This document shows positions 44,658 through 53,402 of a DNA stretch of 64,000 bases, piece by piece. Location: assembly GCA_016794625.1 (NCBI GenBank), contig JAEUGY010000012.1:108323-172322 (forward strand), given 5' to 3'. This DNA comes from Opitutaceae bacterium (GTDB lineage: Bacteria > Verrucomicrobiota > Verrucomicrobiia > Opitutales > Opitutaceae). The position numbers were made by a program, and so were the translations under genes. How positions within the stretch are numbered: position 1 is the first letter of the stretch; each line of letters begins with the position of its first letter. The notes below the pieces were generated by a model. That model was not told the origin of the DNA. It did no database searches and saw only the letters and a program-made list of their open reading frames with translations.

Positions 44658-44972
44658 TCAGTCGAGGTGGAACACTTCGCGCAGGGGCTTCGCGCCGGCG
44701 CCGCCGCCGGCATCGGGCACCACGAGGTCGCTCAGGAAGCGTCCCCAGCGGCGGTAAACCGGGGCCTCCTGCACCGCCCGCCAGGCTTCGTCGCTGGCCA
44801 CCTCGACATAACCGAAGAGGTGGTTGGAACCTGGTTCATGGAAAAGTGAATACACGGAGACGCCGTGTTCGCGCAAGGCGAGGGTCAGTTCGGCCCAGGC
44901 GGTCTGGTGCCGAAGGACAAATTCCCCGGCGGCGCCGGGCTCGAGTTGCAGCAGGAAGGCGCGGCGGCTCAT
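44658..44972 (-). CDS. rhaM: L-rhamnose mutarotase
   Basis: A 104-residue enzyme interconverting the alpha and beta anomers of L-rhamnose, the usual length for RhaM. The active-site residues known from the E. coli enzyme occur at the same numbers: His22 (RHQTAW), Tyr41 (SVYSLF) and Trp76 (YRRWGRF). The C-terminal LREVFHLD is also characteristic. It lies 3 bp after a Gfo/Idh/MocA oxidoreductase gene, with which it forms a two-gene operon. It suggests use of L-rhamnose or a related 6-deoxyhexose such as L-fucose, though no rhamnose isomerase or kinase is in the window. Confidence 0.93.
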   Translation of the reverse strand: MSRRAFLLQLEPGAAGEFVLRHQTAWAELTLALREHGVSVYSLFHEPGSNHLFGYVEVASDEAWRAVQEAPVYRRWGRFLSDLVVPDAGGGAGAKPLREVFHLD

Positions 44973-44975
44973 GGT

Positions 44976-46142
44976 TCAGTGGGCGGACGGCAGCTGGTCC
45001 TCGACAAAGGCCCGGAAAAGGCGGGCCTCGATGTCGCGACTGCACAGGATGGGTTCCCGGATCGCGGGAATGGACTGGAGACCGGCGGCGCCCGGGGCGG
45101 CCTGGATCGGCGCCACCTCGTGGACGCGCTCGATCAGGGCCGTGTGGTGCAAGGCCAGGTCCGGCTCGCAGACGAAGGTCTCGGGGCGGTGCAGCCGGTC
45201 GACGACATCCTTCATCATGGAGCGCCGGGTTTCACTTGTGAGCGGGAGCGGGCGGCGGTGCACCACGCGGCCGTCGCATTCGAGCACACAATCGCGCTCA
45301 TGCCGCCACACCGCGCGCCCCCGGTCTCCCTCGACCACGATCTCGGGTTCGCGGTTGGCGGCGCAGGCGTGGCTGGCGCCGAACCACAGCCGCACCCCGG
45401 CGTCGGTCACCGCCCGGACAACGCCGGTGTCAAAACTCTCGATCGCATTGGTCCGCCACAGCACGGCCTCCACCTCGCGGGCCGCGCCACTCTCCGCGAA
45501 GGACGGTCCGGCGAGGAAAAGGCCGAGGTTGACGAAGTGGGCAAAGGCATTGTTCAGGGGCGAGTCGAGCACCGGCACGCCCTCCGCCACCAGCCGTCCG
45601 GCCCACCCGTTCCGGCTGAAGTAGGACGGTGGGCGCGGCCAGAGTCCAAGAAAACGCACCGACCGCACGCGTCCGATCGCCCCGGCCACGAGCCTCTCCT
45701 TCAGCTCGCGGGCCACGGGTTCGTAAAGGTCCTGAAACCCCACGGCCACAAACCGTTTCGCCGCCACCGCCGCCGCCGCCATGGCGCGCCCCTCGGCCAC
45801 GGAACCACTCAACGGTTTCTCGACCAGCACGTTCATGCCCGCCTGCAGCGCGGCCAAGGTCATCCGGGAGTGCCAGGCAATGCCCGTCGGAATCAGACAG
45901 AGGTCGAGGCGCCCTTCCTCTCCGCGCAGCATCTCGCCATAGGTGCCGTAAAGCCGGCAGTCCGCGGCCCGGAGCAGTCGGACGTTTTCCGACTCCTCCT
46001 CCGGGTTGATCACCACCGCGGCCGCCAGATCGATCTCACCGCGCGCCACCCATTCGCGGGCCAGCTGGAGATGGATGCGTCCGTAACCGGAGATGCCAAT
46101 GATCCCCACACGGGGACGCCGCACTGGTTCGCCCGGGCTCAT
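44976..46142 (-). CDS. Gfo/Idh/MocA-family oxidoreductase (first of three)
   Basis: A 388-residue NAD(P)-dependent sugar or inositol dehydrogenase-type protein. The Rossmann motif is RVGIIGISGYGRIH near residue 11, the substrate-domain signature is VEKPLSG, and SPLNNAFAHFVNLGLFLAG corresponds to the catalytic helix. The glycine-rich loop (GISGYG) is atypical compared with GxGxxG. The ATG at 46142 is preferred; a start six codons earlier (46160) exists. No signal peptide. The operon with rhaM suggests it oxidises a deoxyhexose or its lactone. It is divergent from another Gfo/Idh/MocA gene, sharing a 361-bp control region. Confidence 0.8.
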   Translation of the reverse strand: MSPGEPVRRPRVGIIGISGYGRIHLQLAREWVARGEIDLAAAVVINPEEESENVRLLRAADCRLYGTYGEMLRGEEGRLDLCLIPTGIAWHSRMTLAALQAGMNVLVEKPLSGSVAEGRAMAAAAVAAKRFVAVGFQDLYEPVARELKERLVAGAIGRVRSVRFLGLWPRPPSYFSRNGWAGRLVAEGVPVLDSPLNNAFAHFVNLGLFLAGPSFAESGAAREVEAVLWRTNAIESFDTGVVRAVTDAGVRLWFGASHACAANREPEIVVEGDRGRAVWRHERDCVLECDGRVVHRRPLPLTSETRRSMMKDVVDRLHRPETFVCEPDLALHHTALIERVHEVAPIQAAPGAAGLQSIPAIREPILCSRDIEARLFRAFVEDQLPSAH

Positions 46143-46503
46143 GCCACGACGCTTCCGCACACGGGGAAGACAACGTCAACGGGGCCGGTACAGCCCCAAC
46201 GCGGATCGCAGACGAATCGCATGGAAAAAACAGGGGGGAAGGGGTGCGGCCTCCGGTCCGTCAGCAACGGGCCCTCCGCCGTACGAGGCACCATGAAAGC
46301 CGTCCGCCGACCCGCCACACCCGGAGTGTCTTGACAGTCAGATGAATCGGCCGGCGGGCGAGTCTGACTGTCCGTGCCACTGATCCCGCGGGCATGGGCG
46401 GAAGCGGCACCACGGTCGGCACGATTTTCATTCCCATCCCTTGGAACCGGCCTTCGACTCTTCCTTTCCGCCCGCTCACGGGTCGGTCTTTCTTCTTCCC
46501 GCC
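46143..46503. promoter_or_regulatory. Divergent control region with a 10-bp perfect inverted repeat
   Basis: This 361-bp gap separates the two divergent oxidoreductase genes. GACAGTCAGA at 46333-46342 and TCTGACTGTC at 46373-46382 form a perfect inverted pair whose starts are exactly 40 bp apart, about four helical turns, compatible with two dimer sites or a looped operator. The left arm overlaps a TTGACA hexamer (46331-46336). No other gene or RNA is evident. Confidence 0.45.
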
Positions 46504-47850
46504 ATGAAAAAACAACGCATCGCCCTGGTCGGCACCGGAGGCCGCGGCATTTCTTTCGTCGAGCCCGTGGTGGGCCCCTACTCCGCCAGCAACGAGCTGG
46601 TCGCCCTGTGCGATCTGAGCCCGACGCGTCTGGCCTATTACAACGAATTGCTGGCCAAGCGGTGGTCCCACCCCGCGGTGCCCACCTACCCGGCGGACCA
46701 GTTCTCCCGGATGATCGCGGAACAGCGCCCGGACCGGGTCATCATCTGCACGATCGACCGCACGCATGCCGACTACATCGTCCGCTCGCTCGAGGCCGGC
46801 TGCGATGTCATCACGGAGAAACCGATGACGATCGACGAGGCATCGTGCCTCCGGATCATGGAGGCCATCCAGCGCACGGGGCGACAGGTCCGGGTGGCCT
46901 TCAACTACCGCTGGGGCATCTTCCGCACCAAGGTGAAGGAGGCGCTGGCCGAGGGCCGCATCGGCCGCGTCAAGTCGGTGAATCTTGAATACCTGCTCGA
47001 CACCTCCCACGGGGCGGACTACTTCCGGCGCTGGCACTCGCAGCGCGCCGACTCGGGCGGTCTGCTCGTGCACAAGTCGACCCACCACTTCGACCTCGTC
47101 AACTGGTGGCTCGATGCCATCCCCGAGCAGGTGTACGCCCATGGCGACCTCGTCTACTACGGCCGCCAGAACGCGGTGGCCCGCGGCGACGAAGCCTGGA
47201 CCGCCTACCCGCGCTACACGGGCGCGGACACCAAGGGCGACCCGTTTGCGCTGGATCTGAATGCGACCGAGAGTTTCCGGCGGCTCTACCGCGACGCGGA
47301 GGCGGACACCGGGTACCTGCGTGATCGCAATGTGTTTCGCGACGGCATCGACATCCCCGACCAGATGAATGCGCTCGTGCGCTACCGCACCGGGGAGGTG
47401 TTGAACTACTCGTTGATCGCCTTCAGCCCGCGGGAGGGCATGCGCGTGACCTTCAACGGCGACCGGGGGCGTCTGGAGTACAACGAGTTCACGGGTTCGC
47501 ACATGAACCGGGCCGTAGTCAGCGATGAATTCCGCCATGAGCACCACGGCAGCGCCGAGGCCGAGGGGGAATGGGTCCGCATTTTCCCGCACTTTGCCCC
47601 CAGCTACCTCCTGCCGGTGCCGGCGGAAAGCGGACCGCACGGCGGGGCGGACCGGGTCATGGTCGAGCAGTTGTTCTCGCCCACGCCTCCGGCCGATCCC
47701 TGGTCCCGCACCGCGGGTCACGAACAAGGCGCCGCCTCCATCCTCGTCGGCATCTCGGCCAACCGCTCGATCGAAACGGGCCGGCCTGTGCGGCTCGACG
47801 AGCGGGTTCCGCTACGCCCGGGCGCCCGGCGCCTGAGCGAGTTGATCTGA
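46504..47850 (+). CDS. Gfo/Idh/MocA-family oxidoreductase (second of three)
   Basis: A 448-residue NAD(P)-dependent dehydrogenase-like protein. MKKQRIALVGTGGRG supplies the Rossmann motif; VITEKPMTIDE and LLVHKSTHHFDLVNWWLDAI are the signature segments, with Lys and His in the second likely catalytic. The chain is longer than the 330-390 residues usual in the family because of an insert near 210-290 (GDPFALDLNATESFRRLYRD). The ATG at 46504 follows a pyrimidine-rich leader; an in-frame start 21 codons upstream is less likely. No signal peptide. A terminator-like hairpin lies downstream at 47916-47940. Confidence 0.82.
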   Translation: MKKQRIALVGTGGRGISFVEPVVGPYSASNELVALCDLSPTRLAYYNELLAKRWSHPAVPTYPADQFSRMIAEQRPDRVIICTIDRTHADYIVRSLEAGCDVITEKPMTIDEASCLRIMEAIQRTGRQVRVAFNYRWGIFRTKVKEALAEGRIGRVKSVNLEYLLDTSHGADYFRRWHSQRADSGGLLVHKSTHHFDLVNWWLDAIPEQVYAHGDLVYYGRQNAVARGDEAWTAYPRYTGADTKGDPFALDLNATESFRRLYRDAEADTGYLRDRNVFRDGIDIPDQMNALVRYRTGEVLNYSLIAFSPREGMRVTFNGDRGRLEYNEFTGSHMNRAVVSDEFRHEHHGSAEAEGEWVRIFPHFAPSYLLPVPAESGPHGGADRVMVEQLFSPTPPADPWSRTAGHEQGAASILVGISANRSIETGRPVRLDERVPLRPGARRLSELI

Positions 47851-47915
47851 GCGCCGCGGAGAGCCGTCCCGGGAAACGCCGCTCCGCCGACGCTCACGGG
47901 GGGCCGTGCGCGGGT

Positions 47916-47940
47916 CCGGACCGCGGGTCGGTTTTGTTTT
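47916..47940 (+). terminator. Putative intrinsic terminator
   Basis: A GC-rich imperfect hairpin (CCGGACC-GCG-GGTCGG, 47916-47931) is followed by TTTTGTTTT. It lies 65 bp after the second oxidoreductase gene and before the MFS gene, so it would separate the two transcripts. Confidence 0.45.
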
Positions 47941-48037
47941 CGTGGCCGCAAACTCGGAGTTGCCGTAAGCCGTTGAATCCGCTGGGGTCGAGGCGCGTTT
48001 TGCTCCTCCCCTGCGCGTTTCGACGCTGAATCACTCC

Positions 48038-49273
48038 ATGACTTCCTCCATTCGCAACCGATTGTTCTTCATGATGGTGCTGGAAATCGCCATCTGGGGC
48101 GCCTGGCAGATCAAGATCTTCCCCTACATGGGAATGCTCGGCTTCACGGCCGGCCAGCAGGCCTGGGTGGGGTCGGTCTTCGGCATCGCCTCGCTGATCG
48201 GCATGTTCTTCAGCAATCAATTCGCCGACCGGAGCTTCTCGGCCGAGCGGTTCCTCGCCTTCAGTCACCTGGTGGGTGGCATCGCCCTGATCGCCACCTC
48301 GTTCGCCCAGACGTTTCCCACGTTCTTCGCCCTCTTCCTGGTTTACGGGCTGCTCTACGTTCCGACCATCTCGGTCGCAAACTCCCTCGCCTTCGCCAAC
48401 CTGAAGGACCCGGCCAAGGACTTCGGCTTCGTCCGCATGGGCGGCACGGTCGGGTGGATCGTCGTCAGCTGGCCGTTCATTTTCCTGCTGGGCGACAAAG
48501 CCGACGCGAGTGAAACCCGCTGGGTCTTCATTGTCGCCGGGGCGCTCTCCCTCGTGCTGGCCGCCTACAGTCTCACGCTGCCGCACACGCCCCCGCGCAA
48601 GGACGCGGAGGGGCTGGACCGGTTCGCCTGGCTGCGGGCCGCCAAACTGCTGCGCATGCCGTTTGTTGCCATTCTGTTCCTGGTCACCTTCCTCGACGCG
48701 GTCATCCACAACGGTTACTTCGTGGTGATCGACAGCTTTCTCACGCACGTCGGCATTTCGGCCAAGATGACGATGGTGGTGAGCAGCATCGGCCAGGTCG
48801 CCGAAATCGTGACCATGCTGGCGCTCGGGGCCGTGCTGAAACGGCTGGGCTGGAAGTGGACCATGATCATCGGCATCCTCGGCCACGCGGTGCGCTACGG
48901 GGTCTTCTCACTGTTTGCCGACTCCGGTGCCACCTGGCTGATCGTCGCCGTGCAGGTGCTGCACGGCATCTGTTACGCGTTCTTCTTCGCCACGGTTTAC
49001 ATTTTTGTCGACGCGGTCTTCCCCAAGGACGTGCGCTCCAGCGCGCAGGGCGGCGCCAACTTCATCATCCTCGGCCTCGGCATGGTGGTCGCGAGCCAGC
49101 TCTTCCCGCGTCTCGTGGCCGCGTTCTCGTCCGCCACCGGGGCGATCGATTACCACAAGCTCTTCCTCGTGCCGACGGCGGTCGCGATCGCGGGCATCCT
49201 GCTGCTCCTGTTCTTCTTCCATCCCCCGACCCGCGCCCCCGGCGAAGTCGGCGCCAGCTCGGCCCCGCACTGA
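48038..49273 (+). CDS. MFS transporter of the nucleoside/sugar H+ symporter type
   Basis: A 411-residue inner-membrane carrier with 12 predicted helices. The first helix begins RLFFMMVLEIAIWGAWQIKIF. FVRMGGTVGWIVVSW is the family signature of NupG-like nucleoside:H+ symporters, which in this phylum often serve sugars. The loop between helices 6 and 7 is short and charged (PPRKDAEGLDR). It lies between oxidoreductase genes, so a sugar or sugar-acid cargo is more likely than nucleosides. The start ATG at 48038 follows a C/T-rich leader. A type A repeat follows the stop. Confidence 0.82.
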   Translation: MTSSIRNRLFFMMVLEIAIWGAWQIKIFPYMGMLGFTAGQQAWVGSVFGIASLIGMFFSNQFADRSFSAERFLAFSHLVGGIALIATSFAQTFPTFFALFLVYGLLYVPTISVANSLAFANLKDPAKDFGFVRMGGTVGWIVVSWPFIFLLGDKADASETRWVFIVAGALSLVLAAYSLTLPHTPPRKDAEGLDRFAWLRAAKLLRMPFVAILFLVTFLDAVIHNGYFVVIDSFLTHVGISAKMTMVVSSIGQVAEIVTMLALGAVLKRLGWKWTMIIGILGHAVRYGVFSLFADSGATWLIVAVQVLHGICYAFFFATVYIFVDAVFPKDVRSSAQGGANFIILGLGMVVASQLFPRLVAAFSSATGAIDYHKLFLVPTAVAIAGILLLLFFFHPPTRAPGEVGASSAPH

Positions 49274-49312
49274 GGTGCTGCGTTCGCGGCGGCGACCTCG
49301 GTGTGGCCCCTT

Positions 49313-49425
49313 CCGTTGGAGGCGGCCTCGTTGAGGCCGCGCCGGGACCGACGGCACCGCCTCCGCAGGCCGTTCTTTAGTTGCGACGCGTGCTCCCGCG
49401 GGGTCGACGACCCCACCTCCAACTG
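49313..49425. repeat. Paired palindromic repeat (type A variant), 113 bp
   Basis: The arm at 49313-49340 matches the 5753 family in inverted orientation (GGCCTC-GTT-GAGGCC core plus CCTCC). The partner arm at 49398-49425 has a changed core, GGGGTC-GAC-GACCCC, in which both sides of the inner stem changed together, while the flanking CCTCCAAC is kept. The spacer is 57 bp. It lies between two genes on the same strand. Confidence 0.75.
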
Positions 49426-49463
49426 TAGCGACCCCCGCTCCCCCTCCTTCCCACCCCTCTTCC

Positions 49464-50543
49464 ATGACGACTCCTCTTCGCACCCTTGTTGTCGGCTGCG
49501 GCCATATGGGCCTCTCCCATGCCCGCGCCTATCATGCCATGCGCGCCGACTTTCAAATCGTCGGTCTGGTCAGCCGCGGGGCGACGTCCCGGCAGGCGGT
49601 CAATCGGGATCTCGGCGGCGGTTATGCGGAGTTTTCCGGATTTGCCGAGGCGCTCGCGGCCACCCGGCCTGACGTCGTCTGCATCAGCACCTATCCGGAC
49701 ACGCACGCCGCCTACGCGATTGCCGCACTCGAGGCGGGTGCGCACGTCTTCCTCGAAAAGCCGGTGGCGGAAACCGTCGCCGAATGTCGTCGCGTGATCG
49801 ATACGGCCCGGCGAATGAAACGGAAGCTGGTGGTGGGTTATGTGCTGCAGGTGCACCCGTCGTGGAAGCGGTTCGTCGAGCTGACGCATACCCTGGGCAA
49901 GCCGCTGGTCATGCGCATGAACCTGAACCAGCAGAGCTCCGGTGCGAACTGGCTGACGCATCAGAACCTGCTCAAGTCGCTCTCCCCCATCGTCGACTGC
50001 GGGGTGCACTACATCGAGGTCATGTGCCGCATGACCCGCTCGCGCCCGGTGCGCGTCAGCGGCATCCGTGCGCGCCTGACGGACGCACTGCCGCCGGGGC
50101 AGGTCAACTACGGCCAGCTTCAAGTCACATTTGAGGACGGCTCGGTCGGCTGGTACGAGGCAGGCTGGGGCCCGATGATGAGCGAAACCGCCTTTTTCGT
50201 GAAGGATGTGATCGGGCCCAAGGGCTGCGTCAGCATCTCGGCTCGCAACGCGAGCAGCGCGGGCAAATCCGCGGACGTCGACTCCCACTCCAAGACGGAG
50301 TCACTGCTGCTTCATCACTCGGACCTGGATGCCAAGGGCGCGTTCACCCGTCAGGACGAATGGATCGACGTCTCGGATGAGCCGAACCACGACGAACTGT
50401 GCCGGCGCGAGCAGGAGGTGCTGCTGCGCGCCATCCGGGACGACGTCGACCTGACCGAACACTGGGACAGCGCGATCGACAGCCTGCGCGTCGTGATCGC
50501 CGCCGACCAGTCGGCCCAAGAGGGCCGGGTCATCACGCTCTAG
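49464..50543 (+). CDS. Gfo/Idh/MocA-family oxidoreductase (third of three)
   Basis: A 359-residue protein of standard family length. Rossmann motif TLVVGCGHMGLSHARAY (residues 7-23), FLEKPVAETVAE (EKP motif), and CGVHYIEVMCRM as the catalytic helix with His. It starts with ATG at 49464 after a pyrimidine-only leader, no signal peptide. Its sequence differs clearly from the two oxidoreductases at 44976 and 46504, so the three probably handle different sugars. It is convergent with the NagB/PIG-L gene, the stops being 13 bp apart. Confidence 0.85.
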   Translation: MTTPLRTLVVGCGHMGLSHARAYHAMRADFQIVGLVSRGATSRQAVNRDLGGGYAEFSGFAEALAATRPDVVCISTYPDTHAAYAIAALEAGAHVFLEKPVAETVAECRRVIDTARRMKRKLVVGYVLQVHPSWKRFVELTHTLGKPLVMRMNLNQQSSGANWLTHQNLLKSLSPIVDCGVHYIEVMCRMTRSRPVRVSGIRARLTDALPPGQVNYGQLQVTFEDGSVGWYEAGWGPMMSETAFFVKDVIGPKGCVSISARNASSAGKSADVDSHSKTESLLLHHSDLDAKGAFTRQDEWIDVSDEPNHDELCRREQEVLLRAIRDDVDLTEHWDSAIDSLRVVIAADQSAQEGRVITL

Positions 50544-50556
50544 CCGCCGACCGGCC

Positions 50557-52479
50557 TCAGCCCTTCGCCGGCGGCAACCAGCGCTGGAATCCTTCGATGG
50601 CTTCGTAGTTGGCCAGACCGAGGCCGTCGTAGGTCGCGGCCAGCGCGCGGTTATGCTGCTCGGCCTGCTGCCAGGGCTCGCGCAGCCCCATCGCCACCGG
50701 AGTCTGGCTGCGCTGGCTCTTGTGGTGGAAGACGGCCTGGGTCTTCTGCGCCAGTTCGCGGGGACTGAACGGAACCGCCATGTCGATCTCCGAGGCCGCC
50801 CACGGTGTCTCAACTCCGCGGTACAACCAGACCCGGCACTCGGCGAACCAGTCGTCCGTCGCCACCTCGGCGCAGGCTTTCCGGACCAAGTCGAAACACA
50901 CGGCCGTGATGGACGACGGATCGTCGCGATCACCGGTCGCGAACACCTGGTGCGGCCGCAATTCGCGGAGCATCGCGACCACGGAGGCGACATCCGCCCG
51001 GTCCGGGGAAAACTGGCGGTAGCGGCCGCGTTCGTAGAACGCCAGGTCGGAAAACCGTATCTGAGCAGCCGCGACACCGCAGCCCTTGAGCGCCGCCCGG
51101 GCCTCGCCCCGGCGGAGCAGTCCCTTCAACCGCCGGATCGGCGCCGTGTCGCCGTCAAAGGCCGATTTGGCCAGCAGCTCGCGCCCGGTGTCGCGGGCAA
51201 ACACCGCCGCCGGACCGGTCGAGGTTTCAAACGCGGCCGCCAGTTCCGCCACGAGATCGACCGCCATGATGGCCTCCTCGTCCGGCACGGCCAGGTTGCC
51301 CGAGGTCTGGTAGACCACGGTGACGTCGTGGCCCTGCTCGACCAGGCGGCGCAGGGTTCCGCCCATGCCAAGCACATCGTGCGACGGTTCCGGGCTGAAT
51401 ACCACGACGCGTTTGGGATGCGGAGCGGCCCGCTCGGGACGGCAGGAATCGTCGGCATTGGGTTTGCCGCCCGGCCAGCCGGTGATCGTGTGCTGAAGCT
51501 CGTTGAAAATCTTGATGTTGAGCCCGTAGGCCGGACCACGCTCGGTCAGGAGGTCGGCCATGCCGTGTTCGCTGTAATCCTCGTCGAGCAGCTTGAGCAC
51601 CGGCTTCTGCACCTGTTGGGAGAGCCAGACGACCGACTGCCGGACCAGGGCCGGGGTCCAGGTGACCGAACCCACGAGCCAGGGGTGTCGCACGCGGGTG
51701 AGCGCCGACGCGGCGGCGCGATCGACAAAGAAGCGCACGTTCGCATGGCCCTGGAGAAAACTGGCCGGCAGTGTCTCCGTCGGCGCCGCTTCCACCGCCT
51801 GCGCGATGACTCCGGCCTTGGCCTCGCCCCACGCGAGCAGCACGATCGCCCGGGCATCGAGGATGGTGCCGACGCCCATGGTGATGGCATGGCGCGGCAC
51901 ATTGGCCTCACCCAGGAAGTCACGGGCGGCGTCGCGCCGGGTCAGTCCATCCAGCGTGACCAGCCGGGTGCGCGACTCGCGCGTCGATCCCGGTTCGTTG
52001 AAACCGATGTGTCCGGTGCGTCCGATGCCGAGGATCTGCAGATCGAGTCCGCCCGCCGCACGGATCTTCTCCTCATAGGCGCGGCAGGAAGCAAAGACAT
52101 CGGCGCGGGGCACGGTGCCATCGGGCACATGGACATTCGCCGCCGGAATATCGATGTGGTCAAACAACTGGTCGTGCATGAAGCGCCAGTAGCTCTCGGG
52201 GTGCGTGCGGGGCAGACCGTAATACTCGTCGAGATTAAAGGTGAGCACGCCCTTGAAGCTGAGCCCTTCCTGACGATGCAGCCGGATGAGCTGGCGGTAG
52301 AGCCGCACCGGCGTGGAGCCCGTGGCAAGACCGAGCACGGTGGGACGCTGCGCCGCGTCATTGCGCCGGATCAACGCGGCGATCTCCGTGGCCAGCCGGA
52401 CGCAGGCCTCGTCGGCATCACCGAAAATTTCGGTCGGAATGCGTTCACGTTGCTGGGACTCCAGGGTATGGACGTTCAT
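50557..52479 (-). CDS. nagB: Glucosamine-6-phosphate deaminase (NagB) fused to a degenerate PIG-L domain
   Basis: A 640-residue two-domain protein. Residues about 15-260 are NagB: LATGSTP (51-57), FNLDEYYGL with Asp84 as proton-transfer residue, and GIGRTGHIGFNEPG (151-164) with His157 and Glu162; the position of E. coli Asp141 is Thr155. Residues about 355-635 follow the PIG-L/LmbE deacetylase fold, but the zinc motif expected as HPDD reads EPSH (364-367, in FSPEPSHDVLGMGG) and the second motif, expected to carry His residues, reads DPSSIT (520-525), so deacetylase activity is probably lost. NagB converts glucosamine-6-phosphate to fructose-6-phosphate and ammonia. The start overlaps the epimerase stop. 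Confidence 0.82.
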   Translation of the reverse strand: MNVHTLESQQRERIPTEIFGDADEACVRLATEIAALIRRNDAAQRPTVLGLATGSTPVRLYRQLIRLHRQEGLSFKGVLTFNLDEYYGLPRTHPESYWRFMHDQLFDHIDIPAANVHVPDGTVPRADVFASCRAYEEKIRAAGGLDLQILGIGRTGHIGFNEPGSTRESRTRLVTLDGLTRRDAARDFLGEANVPRHAITMGVGTILDARAIVLLAWGEAKAGVIAQAVEAAPTETLPASFLQGHANVRFFVDRAAASALTRVRHPWLVGSVTWTPALVRQSVVWLSQQVQKPVLKLLDEDYSEHGMADLLTERGPAYGLNIKIFNELQHTITGWPGGKPNADDSCRPERAAPHPKRVVVFSPEPSHDVLGMGGTLRRLVEQGHDVTVVYQTSGNLAVPDEEAIMAVDLVAELAAAFETSTGPAAVFARDTGRELLAKSAFDGDTAPIRRLKGLLRRGEARAALKGCGVAAAQIRFSDLAFYERGRYRQFSPDRADVASVVAMLRELRPHQVFATGDRDDPSSITAVCFDLVRKACAEVATDDWFAECRVWLYRGVETPWAASEIDMAVPFSPRELAQKTQAVFHHKSQRSQTPVAMGLREPWQQAEQHNRALAATYDGLGLANYEAIEGFQRWLPPAKG

Positions 52480-53402
52480 GGCGAGGAAGCAGGAGAGCGT
52501 AAGGATGCGAGGGTCGCTGCCAATCCCTGTTCGAGCGTGCCCCGCGGCCGGAAGCCGGCCTGCTGGAGCTTGGCCACGTCGGCGCGAGAGTGTCGCACAT
52601 CTCCCGGTCTTTCAGCAAGATACTGAATCGGCGACGCCGACCCCGCCAACGCGAGGATCCGTTGGGCCACCTCCAGCACGGTGATCTGCCCGCCGTAGCC
52701 GACATTGTAGACGCCGGTCAGTCCCGGGGTGGTGGCGGCAAACAGCAGCGCACCGACCACATCCTCCACATAGACAAAGTCGCGGGTCTGGCCGCCGTCC
52801 CCAAAAATCAGCAGCGGCCGGCCGGCCAGCGCCCGCTCCATGAACAAGGGAATGGCCGCCGCATAGGCCCCGGCGGGATCCTGTCGCGGGCCGAAGACAT
52901 TGAAAAAGCGCAGCGCGGCCGTCTCCAACCGGCCGGACTCCGTGTACTGGTGGCAGTAATACTCGCCGTCCAGTTTCGTGACCGCATAGGGACTGCGTGG
53001 CTCCGGCACCATGTCCTCCCGCTTGGGCACCACGGGGTTGTTGCCATAGACGGCGGCCGAGCTGCTGAAGCACAGTTTGCGCACCCCGGCGGCCGCGGAG
53101 GCTTCCAGGACATGGAGCAGGCCGGTGACATTGATCTCAACGCAGTCGTGGGGCCGGGCGACCGACTCCGGCACGCTGACCAAGGCCGCCAGGTGGAAGA
53201 CATAGTCCACCCCCGCCACCGCGCGGGCGACCGCCGCGCGATCAAGGATGCTGCCTTCCATCCACTCGACCGACAGACCGGCGAGGTTGCGGCGGTGACC
53301 GGAGCGCAGGTTATCCAGCACCCGAACGGTGGCCCGGCCCTGCAGCGCCGCCGCCAGATGGCTGCCAATGAACCCGGCGCCGCCCGTGATGAGCACCTTC
53401 AT
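52476..53402 (-). CDS. NAD-dependent sugar-nucleotide epimerase (GalE-like)
   Basis: A 308-residue extended short-chain dehydrogenase. GGAGFIGSH (7-15) binds NAD; the catalytic set is Ser in FSSSAAVYG (112-120), Tyr139 and Lys143 (SPYAVTK). It resembles UDP-glucose/UDP-GlcNAc 4-epimerases. Its place between a NahK-like kinase and NagB, each overlapping by 4 bp (53399-53402; 52476-52479), suggests interconversion of UDP-GalNAc and UDP-GlcNAc during amino-sugar salvage, as in the bifidobacterial lacto-N-biose pathway. A biosynthetic role in surface glycans is the alternative. Confidence 0.85.
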   Translation of the reverse strand: MKVLITGGAGFIGSHLAAALQGRATVRVLDNLRSGHRRNLAGLSVEWMEGSILDRAAVARAVAGVDYVFHLAALVSVPESVARPHDCVEINVTGLLHVLEASAAAGVRKLCFSSSAAVYGNNPVVPKREDMVPEPRSPYAVTKLDGEYYCHQYTESGRLETAALRFFNVFGPRQDPAGAYAAAIPLFMERALAGRPLLIFGDGGQTRDFVYVEDVVGALLFAATTPGLTGVYNVGYGGQITVLEVAQRILALAGSASPIQYLAERPGDVRHSRADVAKLQQAGFRPRGTLEQGLAATLASLRSPASSP

